From Candidatus Bathyarchaeota archaeon (lineage in GTDB: Archaea; Thermoproteota; Bathyarchaeia; 40CM-2-53-6): a DNA stretch of 33,249 nt. The notes beneath the pieces are model-generated. The model was not told the origin of the DNA. It saw only the letters and a program-made list of their open reading frames with translations, and did no database searches. The position numbers and the translations under genes were made by a program. The stretch covers positions 1 to 33,249 of the forward strand of contig VBAW01000037.1 in NCBI GenBank assembly GCA_005888635.1. Direction: 5' to 3'. Positions within the stretch are counted from its first letter, which is position 1; every line of letters begins with the position of its first letter. This document shows positions 23,370-31,008 of this stretch, piece after piece.

Positions 23370-24614
23370 TCAGGATGTTTTGTACCTTGCGTTAGAAGGA
23401 ACATCCCGGTCAACGATTGCGCCAGGTCCGACCCAGGCCCCTCGACCTACCTTGACCCCCGGAAAAATCGACGCGTTGATCCCGGTCTTCGCCCCGTCTC
23501 CAAAAACGGCTCCAAGCTTCTTTCTCCCACTATCTACCCAAGAACCACGGACCTTTGACTTGATCTGAGCTTCGTCAAATCGCAGATTGGCGGTTATGGT
23601 GCCCGCTCCGAGGGAGCATCCCGCACCCAGGATGCTGTCTCCAACGTAGGAGAGATGCGGGATTTTTGTGTTCTTCATTACTATGCTGTTCTTTATCTCG
23701 CATCCCGCCCCAACCTTCACGTCGTCTCCGAGCGACGAACAGGGTCGCAAGTAAGCGTTCGGACCTATCTGGCACTTCTTTCCCACGTGAACCGGCCCCT
23801 CCAAATAAGAGCCTGACTTCACAACCGACCCTTCCTCTAGAACTGCTAAGCCTCGAATGTGAACCCCTTTCTCTACCGTCCCTTTTGAAACGGGTCTCTC
23901 AGATTCTACAGCCCACTCGTTGGCTTCGAGCAGATCCCAAGGATAGCTAATGCCCAGCCATCTCCGTGGGCCTAGGTCCTGCGCATGCACGGGCAGTCCA
24001 TCGCTCATGAGAATTTTCAGCGCGTCAGTCAATTCCAATTCTCCCCGTATCGACCGTTTCGTCTTTCTTATCGCGCTGAATATCGACTGGTCCATCAAGT
24101 AGATACCGGCGTTCACCGGCCCGGGTTCAGCCTTGGACGCCTTCTCTCGTATCTCTGTGACCAGGCCTCGTCTGGATTGCAGCTTGCCGAAAGGGGAAGA
24201 ATCTTGAACATTGGCCGTTCCAATTGAGATGCCTTTGTTCCGTCTGGCTTTTGCCAAGAAGTTTCTGGGGACGCTGGTATCATAGTAGTCGTCTCCGTAG
24301 ACGACTAGAAACGTGTCCTCGCCCCGTAGCTCTCGGCTACATGTTCCGAGAGCGTCTGCTGTTCCTTTCGGAGTTTTTTGATTAACGTATCTTATTTCTG
24401 AACCAATGGCTTCTCCCTTTCCAAGTCTATCGCGGATCTTCTCGTTGCGGAATCCCACGACTAGGATTATTTGGCGAATGCCAGCACGTGCCAGCGCCTC
24501 CAAAGTTCGCTCTAGAATCGGTTTGTTGGCGATCGGGAGGAGTGGCTTTGGAGTGTCTTCGGTGAGCGGCCAGAGTCTCTCGCCTCGGCCCGCAGCCAAG
24601 ACGACCGCCTTCAA
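23370..24614 (-). CDS. Bifunctional sugar-1-phosphate nucleotidylyltransferase/acetyltransferase (GlmU-like)
   Basis: 414 residues in two domains. The N-terminal nucleotidyltransferase has LAAGRGERLWPLTEDTPKP with the catalytic GxGxRxxPxT/KP pattern, VVYGDDYYD and PVNAGIYL. The C-terminal left-handed beta helix of hexapeptide repeats starts near GVHIRGLAVLEEG and includes VGDSILGAGCSLGAGTITAN and KVGRGAWVGPGAIV, an acyltransferase. Archaeal relatives make UDP-GlcNAc or dTDP-glucose; the adjacent phosphohexomutase favours UDP-GlcNAc. TTG start directly after the mutase stop. Last gene of the uS15 operon. Confidence 0.92.
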   Translation of the reverse strand: MKAVVLAAGRGERLWPLTEDTPKPLLPIANKPILERTLEALARAGIRQIILVVGFRNEKIRDRLGKGEAIGSEIRYVNQKTPKGTADALGTCSRELRGEDTFLVVYGDDYYDTSVPRNFLAKARRNKGISIGTANVQDSSPFGKLQSRRGLVTEIREKASKAEPGPVNAGIYLMDQSIFSAIRKTKRSIRGELELTDALKILMSDGLPVHAQDLGPRRWLGISYPWDLLEANEWAVESERPVSKGTVEKGVHIRGLAVLEEGSVVKSGSYLEGPVHVGKKCQIGPNAYLRPCSSLGDDVKVGAGCEIKNSIVMKNTKIPHLSYVGDSILGAGCSLGAGTITANLRFDEAQIKSKVRGSWVDSGRKKLGAVFGDGAKTGINASIFPGVKVGRGAWVGPGAIVDRDVPSNARYKTS

Positions 24615-25955
24615 CTAGGCCTTCCCCGTCAGGACCCGTTTGACTAAAGAGAGCGTTTCTTTCATTATATGATTCGCCCTTGTTCGCTGCTTTGACTCAG
24701 TTGTAATCCGTATGACTGGTTCTGTGCCGCTCTCTCGGACCAAGACCCAAGAATCGTCAGAGCTTACCCGGACTCCAAACTTTGTCTCAATGGTGGAGTC
24801 CTTTCCGATAACTTTCTCAAGTTCTCGTGAGAGACTCGTTACTGAGCTCGCGGACATTTTCTTTGTGACAATGACGCTCTTCCGGACCATGAAGTATTCC
24901 GGAATCTCATTGACCGCTTCGGAGACTGAGAGATCAAGCGTTTCAAGTTGCTTGAGGTAAAGGAGCCCCGAGAGGATTCCGTCCGGACAGAGATTGTATT
25001 CTCCGTGAATCCAGGCGCCTGAAGGTTCACCCGCGAACGAGGCTCCTACCTTTTTCATTTCGACTAGGAGCTTTGCGTCTCCTACTGGACCTCGCATGAG
25101 TTTTGCTCCGTATTTGACCGCGGCCTCTTCGATCGCCATAGAGGCATCAACCGGGACGAGAAATGGTCCTTTCAACTTCCTTGCAAGGCAGGTGATATAG
25201 GAGCCGAGTACTCTATCTTGAAGCGGACAATTACCTTTCTCGTCGATTATGTAGACTCTGTCCCCGTCACCATCAAATGCAACGCCCGCGTTAGCCTTGG
25301 CTGCTGCTACTACATTGCACAAGGAGGCTTCGCTATCTCTCGTCGGTTCAGAACCACGACTCGGAAAATTCCCGTCTGGGAAAGAGTTCATCGCCGTGGC
25401 TTTTGTGGATGATTGACGGTATATTTCCGGGGCTAGCTGGCATGTCGCGCCATTCCCGGGGTCCAGGACGATGCGCCATTCTTTTTCGAACTGTATGTGA
25501 CTGAGACGTTCTTTGTACTCAGTTGGTTTCGCCGTCTCAATTTCGTGCAGTTTGACCTTTGGATTTTTCGCGTTACTCTTTGGGTTGGTCCGAGATCGAA
25601 TGGTCTCGTCGTCAAACGTCTCGCCTTTCGAATTGAATATCTTGAAACCGTTGTATTCTGGAGGGTTGTGGCTCGCCGTTATCATGACCCCTCCGGATTC
25701 GTGGGTATGGCCAGACTGGTAGGCTAAGGCGGGTGTTGGAATCATGTCGTAGTCCGTGATCCGCGCGCCTTGCTCGAGGGCTGCGGAAAGGAACGCGGAT
25801 CTTAGTACTGAGCTTGAGAGTCTTGGGTCTCTTGCGAGTGCTAGTTTGAGACCGAGGTCGCGCGTTATTATCTTGGCGAGTTCGAAAGCTGTGTCCGGGT
25901 CGATGGTTTCCCCATATTTGCCCCGGATTCCAGAGCTTCCGAATTGAAGCGTCAA
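24615..25955 (-). CDS. Phosphohexomutase (GlmM/phosphomannomutase family)
   Basis: Alpha-D-phosphohexomutase of 446 residues. N-terminal QFGSSGIRGKYG, active-site serine in MITASHNPPEYNGFKIF, metal loop DGDGDRVYI, sugar loop GEPSGAWIHG and the phosphate-binding RESGTEPVIRI near the C-terminus. It interconverts hexose-6-phosphate and 1-phosphate; with the GlmU-like neighbour a phosphoglucosamine mutase is likely, though phosphomannose or glucose activity cannot be excluded. The TTG start has no clear ribosome binding site and lies 9 nt after the eS1 gene, so it is probably co-transcribed. Confidence 0.93.
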   Translation of the reverse strand: MTLQFGSSGIRGKYGETIDPDTAFELAKIITRDLGLKLALARDPRLSSSVLRSAFLSAALEQGARITDYDMIPTPALAYQSGHTHESGGVMITASHNPPEYNGFKIFNSKGETFDDETIRSRTNPKSNAKNPKVKLHEIETAKPTEYKERLSHIQFEKEWRIVLDPGNGATCQLAPEIYRQSSTKATAMNSFPDGNFPSRGSEPTRDSEASLCNVVAAAKANAGVAFDGDGDRVYIIDEKGNCPLQDRVLGSYITCLARKLKGPFLVPVDASMAIEEAAVKYGAKLMRGPVGDAKLLVEMKKVGASFAGEPSGAWIHGEYNLCPDGILSGLLYLKQLETLDLSVSEAVNEIPEYFMVRKSVIVTKKMSASSVTSLSRELEKVIGKDSTIETKFGVRVSSDDSWVLVRESGTEPVIRITTESKQRTRANHIMKETLSLVKRVLTGKA

Positions 25956-25964
25956 TCGATTCGA

Positions 25965-26627
25965 CTATTCTGCGGGCGTCTCGGCAATTGGTGCTACAAT
26001 TTCTTCTTCGACAGGCTTTACTTCAGGTGCCTTTTGCATTGCTTCTAGAGGCATTGAGAGTAGTTTTGATTTCCTCACGCCTACGTGTCGGAGCGGGCAG
26101 ACCTTCTTGGCCTCGTTGTACACATCGGACCCCATTTTTCCGAGGACCATTTCATGGCAGATCTGGGAGTAGGTGAGCTGCGATGCTTTCTGCGCGACAA
26201 TCTTCCCCATCACCTGTCTTACAGCGTGTTCTTGGGAGCCTTTGATGCGTCCGTGGCTGAATGCGACGATGTATACTCTCGTCAGGTACTTGTCGATCGT
26301 GCTGGCGGTGAAAATGCCGTCCATTCTTGTGCTGCCCCTTCTAACGAGGCTTCTGAGATAGTCAGTTGAGTATTCATGGCTCTTGAGGATCGTGTCGCAT
26401 CGGTCGCCCGTATTTGCGACGACTAGGAAGTAGAGTTTGGTTGATTGGTGAGCAAAATCGTTCGTAATTTCGTAGAGTGTTGTTTCAACCACTCTTCCTA
26501 TGAGTTTCTTAGGGTCCTCAACGGGAATACTGGCGACGCTCATCTCTCCGAAATAAGACGGGGTGAATACGGAATACCATTCCTTTGCTCTCCACTTGTC
26601 TCTTACCTTCTTTGTGGCTTTTGACAT
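25965..26627 (-). CDS. rps3ae: Ribosomal protein eS1 (S3Ae)
   Basis: Small-subunit protein, 220 residues. Characteristic parts: KVRDKWRAKEWYSVFTPSYFG, VGRVVETTLYEITND (here IGRVVETTLYEITND), LRSLVRRGSTRMDGIF and KVCPLRHVGVRKSKLL. The C-terminal 25 residues are acidic and Pro/Glu-rich. ATG start 5 nt after the Pcc1 paralogue. In archaea eS1 often lies with uS15 and the RecJ-like nuclease, as here. Confidence 0.95.
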   Translation of the reverse strand: MSKATKKVRDKWRAKEWYSVFTPSYFGEMSVASIPVEDPKKLIGRVVETTLYEITNDFAHQSTKLYFLVVANTGDRCDTILKSHEYSTDYLRSLVRRGSTRMDGIFTASTIDKYLTRVYIVAFSHGRIKGSQEHAVRQVMGKIVAQKASQLTYSQICHEMVLGKMGSDVYNEAKKVCPLRHVGVRKSKLLSMPLEAMQKAPEVKPVEEEIVAPIAETPAE

Positions 26628-26632
26628 GAGTG

Positions 26633-26887
26633 TTAGTTCGTCTTATCCTTCACGATTCCATGTAATGTTGATCTCGCGGCTTGAATACAGCGCAAAACGT
26701 CATCCAAGGTGGATATGAAGGTTTCAATCTTTCCTGAGTGCGTGATTGTGAAATACGCATTTTTCGCGGAAACTCGGGGCTCGATTTTCAGGCCTTCCAT
26801 CCCAATGTTGTCCGGTTCTATGGATTGAACGATTGATTCTGCCATTGCTCGACTAGCGACACGTATTCGAATTCTCGCCCTGATCAT
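26633..26887 (-). CDS. KEOPS subunit Pcc1 paralogue (second copy)
   Basis: 84-residue Pcc1-family protein: MIRARIRIRVASRAMAESIV, LKIEPRVSAKNAYFTI and FISTLDDVLRCIQAARSTL. It is a true-length family member, unlike the extended first copy at 4563-4913. Archaea commonly have two paralogues, one of which (Pcc2) was reported as the fifth KEOPS subunit. I cannot decide from sequence which paralogue plays which role. The ATG overlaps the RecJ-like stop (ATGA), so the two are translationally coupled. Confidence 0.85.
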   Translation of the reverse strand: MIRARIRIRVASRAMAESIVQSIEPDNIGMEGLKIEPRVSAKNAYFTITHSGKIETFISTLDDVLRCIQAARSTLHGIVKDKTN

Positions 26888-28329
26888 GCGAGCACCTCGT
26901 CCAACGACTTTTCGAGATCGCCAAGGAGTCCGTCCAGCTCGCTACTCTGGATTGTCGCTCCCGCGGCGATTGCGTGTCCTCCCCCGACTCCACCATATTT
27001 TGGTGATAGATTTTGGAGAATCTTTCCGAGGTTTACTCCTTTCTGGACGAGCTGCTCTGTTGCCCTCGTCGAGACTTTTGCTTCCCCGGACCGGGTCAGA
27101 GTCGTTACGACGGTCACTTTTGATTCGCCGAAGAGTTTTGATGAGGAGATTAGAGAAGATACTGCCCCGGTCATGCTTTCGTCGATTATGCCTTTTCCGT
27201 TGACGATCACGACATTCTTCCCTGTTCTAGTTGCATTGGGTGCTGTTGCGACCCAATTCATGTATTTCGAGAGTTGGGTCTTGTACTCAGAGTAGAGTTG
27301 CTGGGCCTGCTGGTATGATTCTCCACGGTCTCCTATTCCAATTGCGATTCCTAGCCCTGCCCGGTTCATCCTTCCGCACGAGTTCAGCAGCGTTGCGAAT
27401 TCTCTCGCGTCCCGGAGAGATGTGCCAGGTTCTTCCCTGGTCAACGTGTAGACTGATCCGATGAGATTCAGGACAATCTCTCCTGGGAATTTGGAGGAAA
27501 TGGTATGTTCTATGATCTTGTCGACGATCCTACTCTTTTCTTCTAGAGACAGATCGGAGATAGTCCGCCATCTGTCGTCTACCTTTGTCGGAATGCCAGC
27601 CGCATCTAGAAGGGCGAGACATCGATCTTCTTCGCCGCTGAGGCCGGGGAGAAATGGGTCTGTTGTCGAGGCAATCGCGCGATGGATGGGTCGAGTTTGT
27701 CGTCCGAAGAAGATGAGGTCTTTTGTTACCTCGATCACCTTTGACTCTATCGCATCTTTCAGGATGTCCGCGTTCAGACCCTTGAATCGTCGCTCCGGCC
27801 CTTTGTCCTGCTGATCTCCCAGAGCACCCACGATGGCCATCGCTGAGAGATCGGTGTTTCGGGAATCCAGCGCTTTCGCCAGCAGGTAAGCCGTGCCGGC
27901 ACCGCTAATCTCCTCGGATCCGTCGAATCCCAGAATGTGCGTGTTGAAGTGGTGTAAGTTAGATCCGGGTTCTCCGAGGGGCTGATGATGGTCAGCGACG
28001 ACAATGTCTCGGTTTCTGAGAATCTTTGAGATAATCTCCAGATAGCCACTACCAATGTCCGTGAAAATTACTAGATCAGATTCTATCGCTTCGATCTGGT
28101 CTAGTATTCTCTCGTTGACACTGTCGATGATCCTCAAGTGCGGGACGGACCCTAGTCGGTTGACTGCGCTCAGCATGATGCTGCCCGCGCTGATCCCGTC
28201 AGCGTCGAAGTGGCTGGCGAGTAGGATGGTGTGGTCTGAGGCTTTTTCTCTTATCAGGGAGGCCTTTTCAGATGCTTGTTTGTGGAGGCGGGCGAGCTTG
28301 TCTCCATCGCTACTTGAGCGAGGCTGCAA
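26884..28329 (-). CDS. RecJ-like single-stranded DNA nuclease (archaeal DHH, GAN-type)
   Basis: DHH/DHHA1 protein of 481 residues. Motif I is SHFDADGISAG, motif II VIFTDIGSG, motif III VADHHQPLG, and the DHHA1 motif is YGGVGGGHAIAAGA. The arrangement fits archaeal RecJ/GAN nucleases, which associate with the replisome through GINS. The operon position next to uS15 and eS1 is typical. TTG start overlaps the uS15 stop by 20 nt with no clear ribosome binding site, so a later start is possible. It differs from the shorter DHH protein at 3133-4176. Confidence 0.9.
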   Translation of the reverse strand: MQPRSSSDGDKLARLHKQASEKASLIREKASDHTILLASHFDADGISAGSIMLSAVNRLGSVPHLRIIDSVNERILDQIEAIESDLVIFTDIGSGYLEIISKILRNRDIVVADHHQPLGEPGSNLHHFNTHILGFDGSEEISGAGTAYLLAKALDSRNTDLSAMAIVGALGDQQDKGPERRFKGLNADILKDAIESKVIEVTKDLIFFGRQTRPIHRAIASTTDPFLPGLSGEEDRCLALLDAAGIPTKVDDRWRTISDLSLEEKSRIVDKIIEHTISSKFPGEIVLNLIGSVYTLTREEPGTSLRDAREFATLLNSCGRMNRAGLGIAIGIGDRGESYQQAQQLYSEYKTQLSKYMNWVATAPNATRTGKNVVIVNGKGIIDESMTGAVSSLISSSKLFGESKVTVVTTLTRSGEAKVSTRATEQLVQKGVNLGKILQNLSPKYGGVGGGHAIAAGATIQSSELDGLLGDLEKSLDEVLA

Positions 28330-28756
28330 CCGGCTTGTGCTCCCATTCCTTGGGGATTCTCCCTACGCTTCGGTAATAGCTGGATAGCCTATGAATTTTC
28401 GACTCTAAGAGAGCAAGGTCCCGTTTGTTGGGATAGTCCTTCCGGTTCCTCTCTAGGTGCCTTGTCACATTAGTTGCTCTCCTTACCAAGAGCTCCAAGT
28501 CTTCAGGGATCTTCGGCTTGTTCTCTTGGGGGATTAAATGCTCAAGGCGTTTCCCAACAACCTGGGAGACTAGTGGAATGCCGTATCTGTCGCGCAGGAT
28601 TTGACCTATGATACTGGGAGGATTTCCTTCTTTGGAGAGCTTGAGAACCAAATCCTCAACCTCTTCGGGTTGATACTTGAACCAAGCGGGCGGACGTCTA
28701 CTGACCGGTCGGGTTGAGCCTGAGCTTCCTCTCTTTCCAGAGTACATGCGAGCCAT
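28310..28756 (-). CDS. rps15: Ribosomal protein uS15
   Basis: 148 residues, archaeal/eukaryotic-type uS15 with the N-terminal extension ARMYSGKRGSSGSTRP. Core features: PAWFKYQPEEVEDLVLKLSKEG, IGQILRDRYGIPLV and the final LLESKIHRLSSYYRSVGRIP. ATG start. First gene of the operon that continues through RecJ, Pcc1, eS1, the mutase and the GlmU-like gene. A TATA-like TTAAATA lies about 58 bp upstream. Confidence 0.96.
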   Translation of the reverse strand: MARMYSGKRGSSGSTRPVSRRPPAWFKYQPEEVEDLVLKLSKEGNPPSIIGQILRDRYGIPLVSQVVGKRLEHLIPQENKPKIPEDLELLVRRATNVTRHLERNRKDYPNKRDLALLESKIHRLSSYYRSVGRIPKEWEHKPVAASLK

Positions 28757-28810
28757 GATGTTTGACTTGTCCCTTTCCGCCGTTTCTGAAGGTGGGACGA
28801 TGTCCCGCTT

Positions 28811-28817
28811 TATTTAA
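28811..28817 (-). promoter_or_regulatory. TATA-like box upstream of uS15
   Basis: Minus strand TTAAATA centred about 58 bp upstream of the uS15 ATG, in the short gap after the PIN gene stop codon. By eye only. Confidence 0.45.
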
Positions 28818-28823
28818 GTCGAG

Positions 28824-29264
28824 CTAGAAGTGAAACCTTTCGGCAACGAGGCCTCGTCGCGTTCTCGGGTAGATCACTGGAACATCTTGGGAAGCAAGCG
28901 CCGAGCGGAGTCCTCTGTCGACTGTTGCCATCCCCGTCTGCGTTTTCTCGGTCAACGCGCATGCAATTAGGGCTGCGTCTACGTTGGTAGGACCCACCTT
29001 ATGCTCTATGACTGGAATCCTTCTCTGTGCGAGAAAATCGAGGCTGGCACTCGCAAAGGCATGAGTTGATGCGGAGGCCTTTCTGGCAAGACGTTCTAGT
29101 TCAAAGACGACTATGTCGAGGACCAGAATTTTCACATTCCCCGGCACAGCAGTCCTGATCTCCTCCTCGGGATCTCGATGCTGTTTGAGCATGGTTAGTA
29201 GAAAGCTGGTGTCGAGTAGGATCTGAACGGAGTGTCTGGTCTTACCGGAAGGTCCCGAAACCAA
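28824..29264 (-). CDS. PIN-domain protein (Fcf1/VapC9-like)
   Basis: 146 residues. PIN fold acidic residues visible: Asp18 in LLDTSFLL, Glu in VVFELERL, Asp in NVDAALIACAL and Asp in MATVDRGLR, so a metal-dependent RNase is likely. Close relatives next to aIF2-gamma in archaea are Fcf1-like, possibly acting in rRNA processing. TTG start with GGGGAG about 8 nt upstream. There is no antitoxin-like partner beside it, so a toxin role is less likely. Confidence 0.85.
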   Translation of the reverse strand: MVSGPSGKTRHSVQILLDTSFLLTMLKQHRDPEEEIRTAVPGNVKILVLDIVVFELERLARKASASTHAFASASLDFLAQRRIPVIEHKVGPTNVDAALIACALTEKTQTGMATVDRGLRSALASQDVPVIYPRTRRGLVAERFHF

Positions 29265-29336
29265 TCTGTTCTCTCCCCTTCTGGGGAACCAATCGGTGAC
29301 TTCCGGATAAACCGTTAGAATTGTATTTAGGATCGG

Positions 29337-29525
29337 CTAGCGCGCGGAGTGAGCCATAAGGGTGCAACATTTGCAGCGTTTGTCAAGGCATTGGCCTTGT
29401 AGGCCATGCTTACAGGTCTCGCAGATGCAGAGGCTTCTACCTTCTTGATTCTTGTTCTTCGTGTGAACTAGGAAGCGTTGGAGGCTAATTGTGAATCTTC
29501 GGGGAAGGGGAGCCGAGCTAAACAT
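29337..29525 (-). CDS. Small Cys-rich protein, possible zinc binder
   Basis: 62 residues. The C-terminal 30 residues carry seven cysteines and two histidines (CICETCKHGLQGQCLDKRC, KCCTLMAHS), a pattern that suggests one or two metal sites. The N-terminal half is basic without clear features. ATG start, no clear ribosome binding site. It sits between aIF2-gamma and the PIN gene on the same strand. Not recognised; it may be a real small zinc protein. Confidence 0.45.
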   Translation of the reverse strand: MFSSAPLPRRFTISLQRFLVHTKNKNQEGRSLCICETCKHGLQGQCLDKRCKCCTLMAHSAR

Positions 29526-29694
29526 CTGAAGTCAGGAGCTAGTGAGTCAAAGTGTGGCAAAGCCACTGTTGAACCAGTGTTGTATCGTTCAGGTTCTGAG
29601 CCGAGTCTCGAATGGATTCTATTGTGGAATGCGAATCAACCCAAGATTGCCAAGATGGTATAACCACTAACCGACAGAGGTTTCCGCTTTATTC
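29526..29694. other. Intergenic region downstream of aIF2-gamma
   Basis: 169 bp between the aIF2-gamma stop and the Cys-rich small gene. No tRNA, terminator T-run or conserved gene was recognised. Confidence 0.5.
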
Positions 29695-30915
29695 CTACCT
29701 AATCGTTCCGAACCCGATGAGCCTCCAGCTATCCCCGATCCGACGACTCAGAGCCACCTTCGAACCAGCTTCCGCGCAGATTGGCTTCTTCAACGAAACG
29801 TCAGCCAGATCTTCGCGTGCGGAAACCACGATGCCAGATGTTACTGCTGTCCCGGCGTTGAGAACGAGCGGTTCGTTGGTCTTGATTTTTTGAACTGGCA
29901 TTAGCTGTTCTGTCCCAACGGCTTTCTCGAAGAGGTCTACGCTCAAGCTGACTTTTTCCAGAATTGGAGGAAGCGTTCCGGCTCGACCAAGAACATTCCC
30001 TACCAGGCCGTCTGATTTCGTAACTGACGGGTCTAGGTCTGTTCCTACCGCGACCAATCCTCCTGGGGTGGCGGTTTTTACTTCCCCTCCTCCGGCTTGT
30101 AGTGCTCCGACTTTTGCGATTAGTGGTTCGTAGACAGTCTTGTTTGTCGACTCCGTCTTTATGCCGGGTCTGATTTCGATCTCGTCGCCTCTCTTGAATA
30201 CTCCCTGAACTATCGAGCCTCCTACGACTCCTCCGACTAGTTGTTCAGCTTCTGTTCCAGGTTTGTTCACGTCGAATGAGCGGAGGATGGACATTCTCGA
30301 ATCGACGGAGTGGTCTCTCTTGGGGGTTGGAATCTTCTCTTGGATCGCCCAGATGAGGGCGTCCATGTTGAGTTTGTGTTGGGCGGAGACTGGTATTACC
30401 GGAGAATCCTCTGCGACGGTTCCTTTGGTGAAATTCTTGATCTCCTCGTAGTTGGCTTTCGCTCTCTGCCTATCAACAACGTCTATCTTGTTCTGAACTA
30501 CGATCATATTGCGAAGACCGATCATCTGGGCGGCGAGCATGTGCTCCCGGTCTTGCGCCTGCGGGGTCTTCACGTTGGCTGAGACGACGAACATAGAGCC
30601 ATCCATTATTGCTGCGCCTGAGAGCATCGTGACCATGAGACTGTGATGGCCCGGGCAGTCAACGAAGCTTACAGTTCGCAGAAACTTGGTCGGACCGTGA
30701 CCGTTTGGACATGTCTTACTCGTTGAATAGCTGGCTGGCGGCTCGCAGGTGGGGCATTCGTAAAATGACGCGTCGGCGTATCCTATTCGGATTGTGATTC
30801 CTCTACGCAGTTCTTCAGAGTGTCTAGAAGTCCATACTCCGGTCAGGGATTGAACGATGGTGCTCTTGCCATTGTCCACGTGTCCCAATGTACCAATGTT
30901 AATCTCAGGCTGGAT
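29695..30915 (-). CDS. Translation initiation factor aIF2 gamma subunit, ATC start
   Basis: GTPase subunit that delivers initiator Met-tRNA, 406 residues from ATC 30915. N-terminus (M)QPEINIGTLGHVDNGKST; G1 is GHVDNGKS, G3 is FVDCPGHH, G4 NKID. A zinc-like site ECPTCEPP...TCPNGHG follows. Domains 2 and 3 contain RSFDVNKPGTEAEQL and WRLIGFGTIR. The first conventional start codon, TTG 30888, lies inside the G1 motif and would delete the conserved QPEINIGT. No ATG, GTG or TTG occurs between there and the upstream stop TGA (30990-30988). ATC 30915 has GGAAGTG 7 nt before it and a TATA box 52 bp upstream, as for other genes here. Confidence 0.92.
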   Translation of the reverse strand: MQPEINIGTLGHVDNGKSTIVQSLTGVWTSRHSEELRRGITIRIGYADASFYECPTCEPPASYSTSKTCPNGHGPTKFLRTVSFVDCPGHHSLMVTMLSGAAIMDGSMFVVSANVKTPQAQDREHMLAAQMIGLRNMIVVQNKIDVVDRQRAKANYEEIKNFTKGTVAEDSPVIPVSAQHKLNMDALIWAIQEKIPTPKRDHSVDSRMSILRSFDVNKPGTEAEQLVGGVVGGSIVQGVFKRGDEIEIRPGIKTESTNKTVYEPLIAKVGALQAGGGEVKTATPGGLVAVGTDLDPSVTKSDGLVGNVLGRAGTLPPILEKVSLSVDLFEKAVGTEQLMPVQKIKTNEPLVLNAGTAVTSGIVVSAREDLADVSLKKPICAEAGSKVALSRRIGDSWRLIGFGTIR

Positions 30916-30956
30916 CTGTTGACACTTCCAACTGGTAGACTCAGAATGAGTCCATC

Positions 30957-30976
30957 GGGGAAAGTTTAACCTTTCG
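30957..30976. promoter_or_regulatory. Overlapping divergent promoter of aIF2-gamma and kae1
   Basis: One near-symmetrical element serves both directions. Minus strand: CGAAAG (BRE) then GTTAAAC (TATA, 30970-30964). Plus strand: GGGGAAAG then TTTAAC. The box centre is about 52 bp from the aIF2-gamma ATC and 42 bp from the kae1 ATG. Confidence 0.6.
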
Positions 30977-31008
30977 AGAGATGCCGATCAGCCTAAACGT
31001 GATTATCG

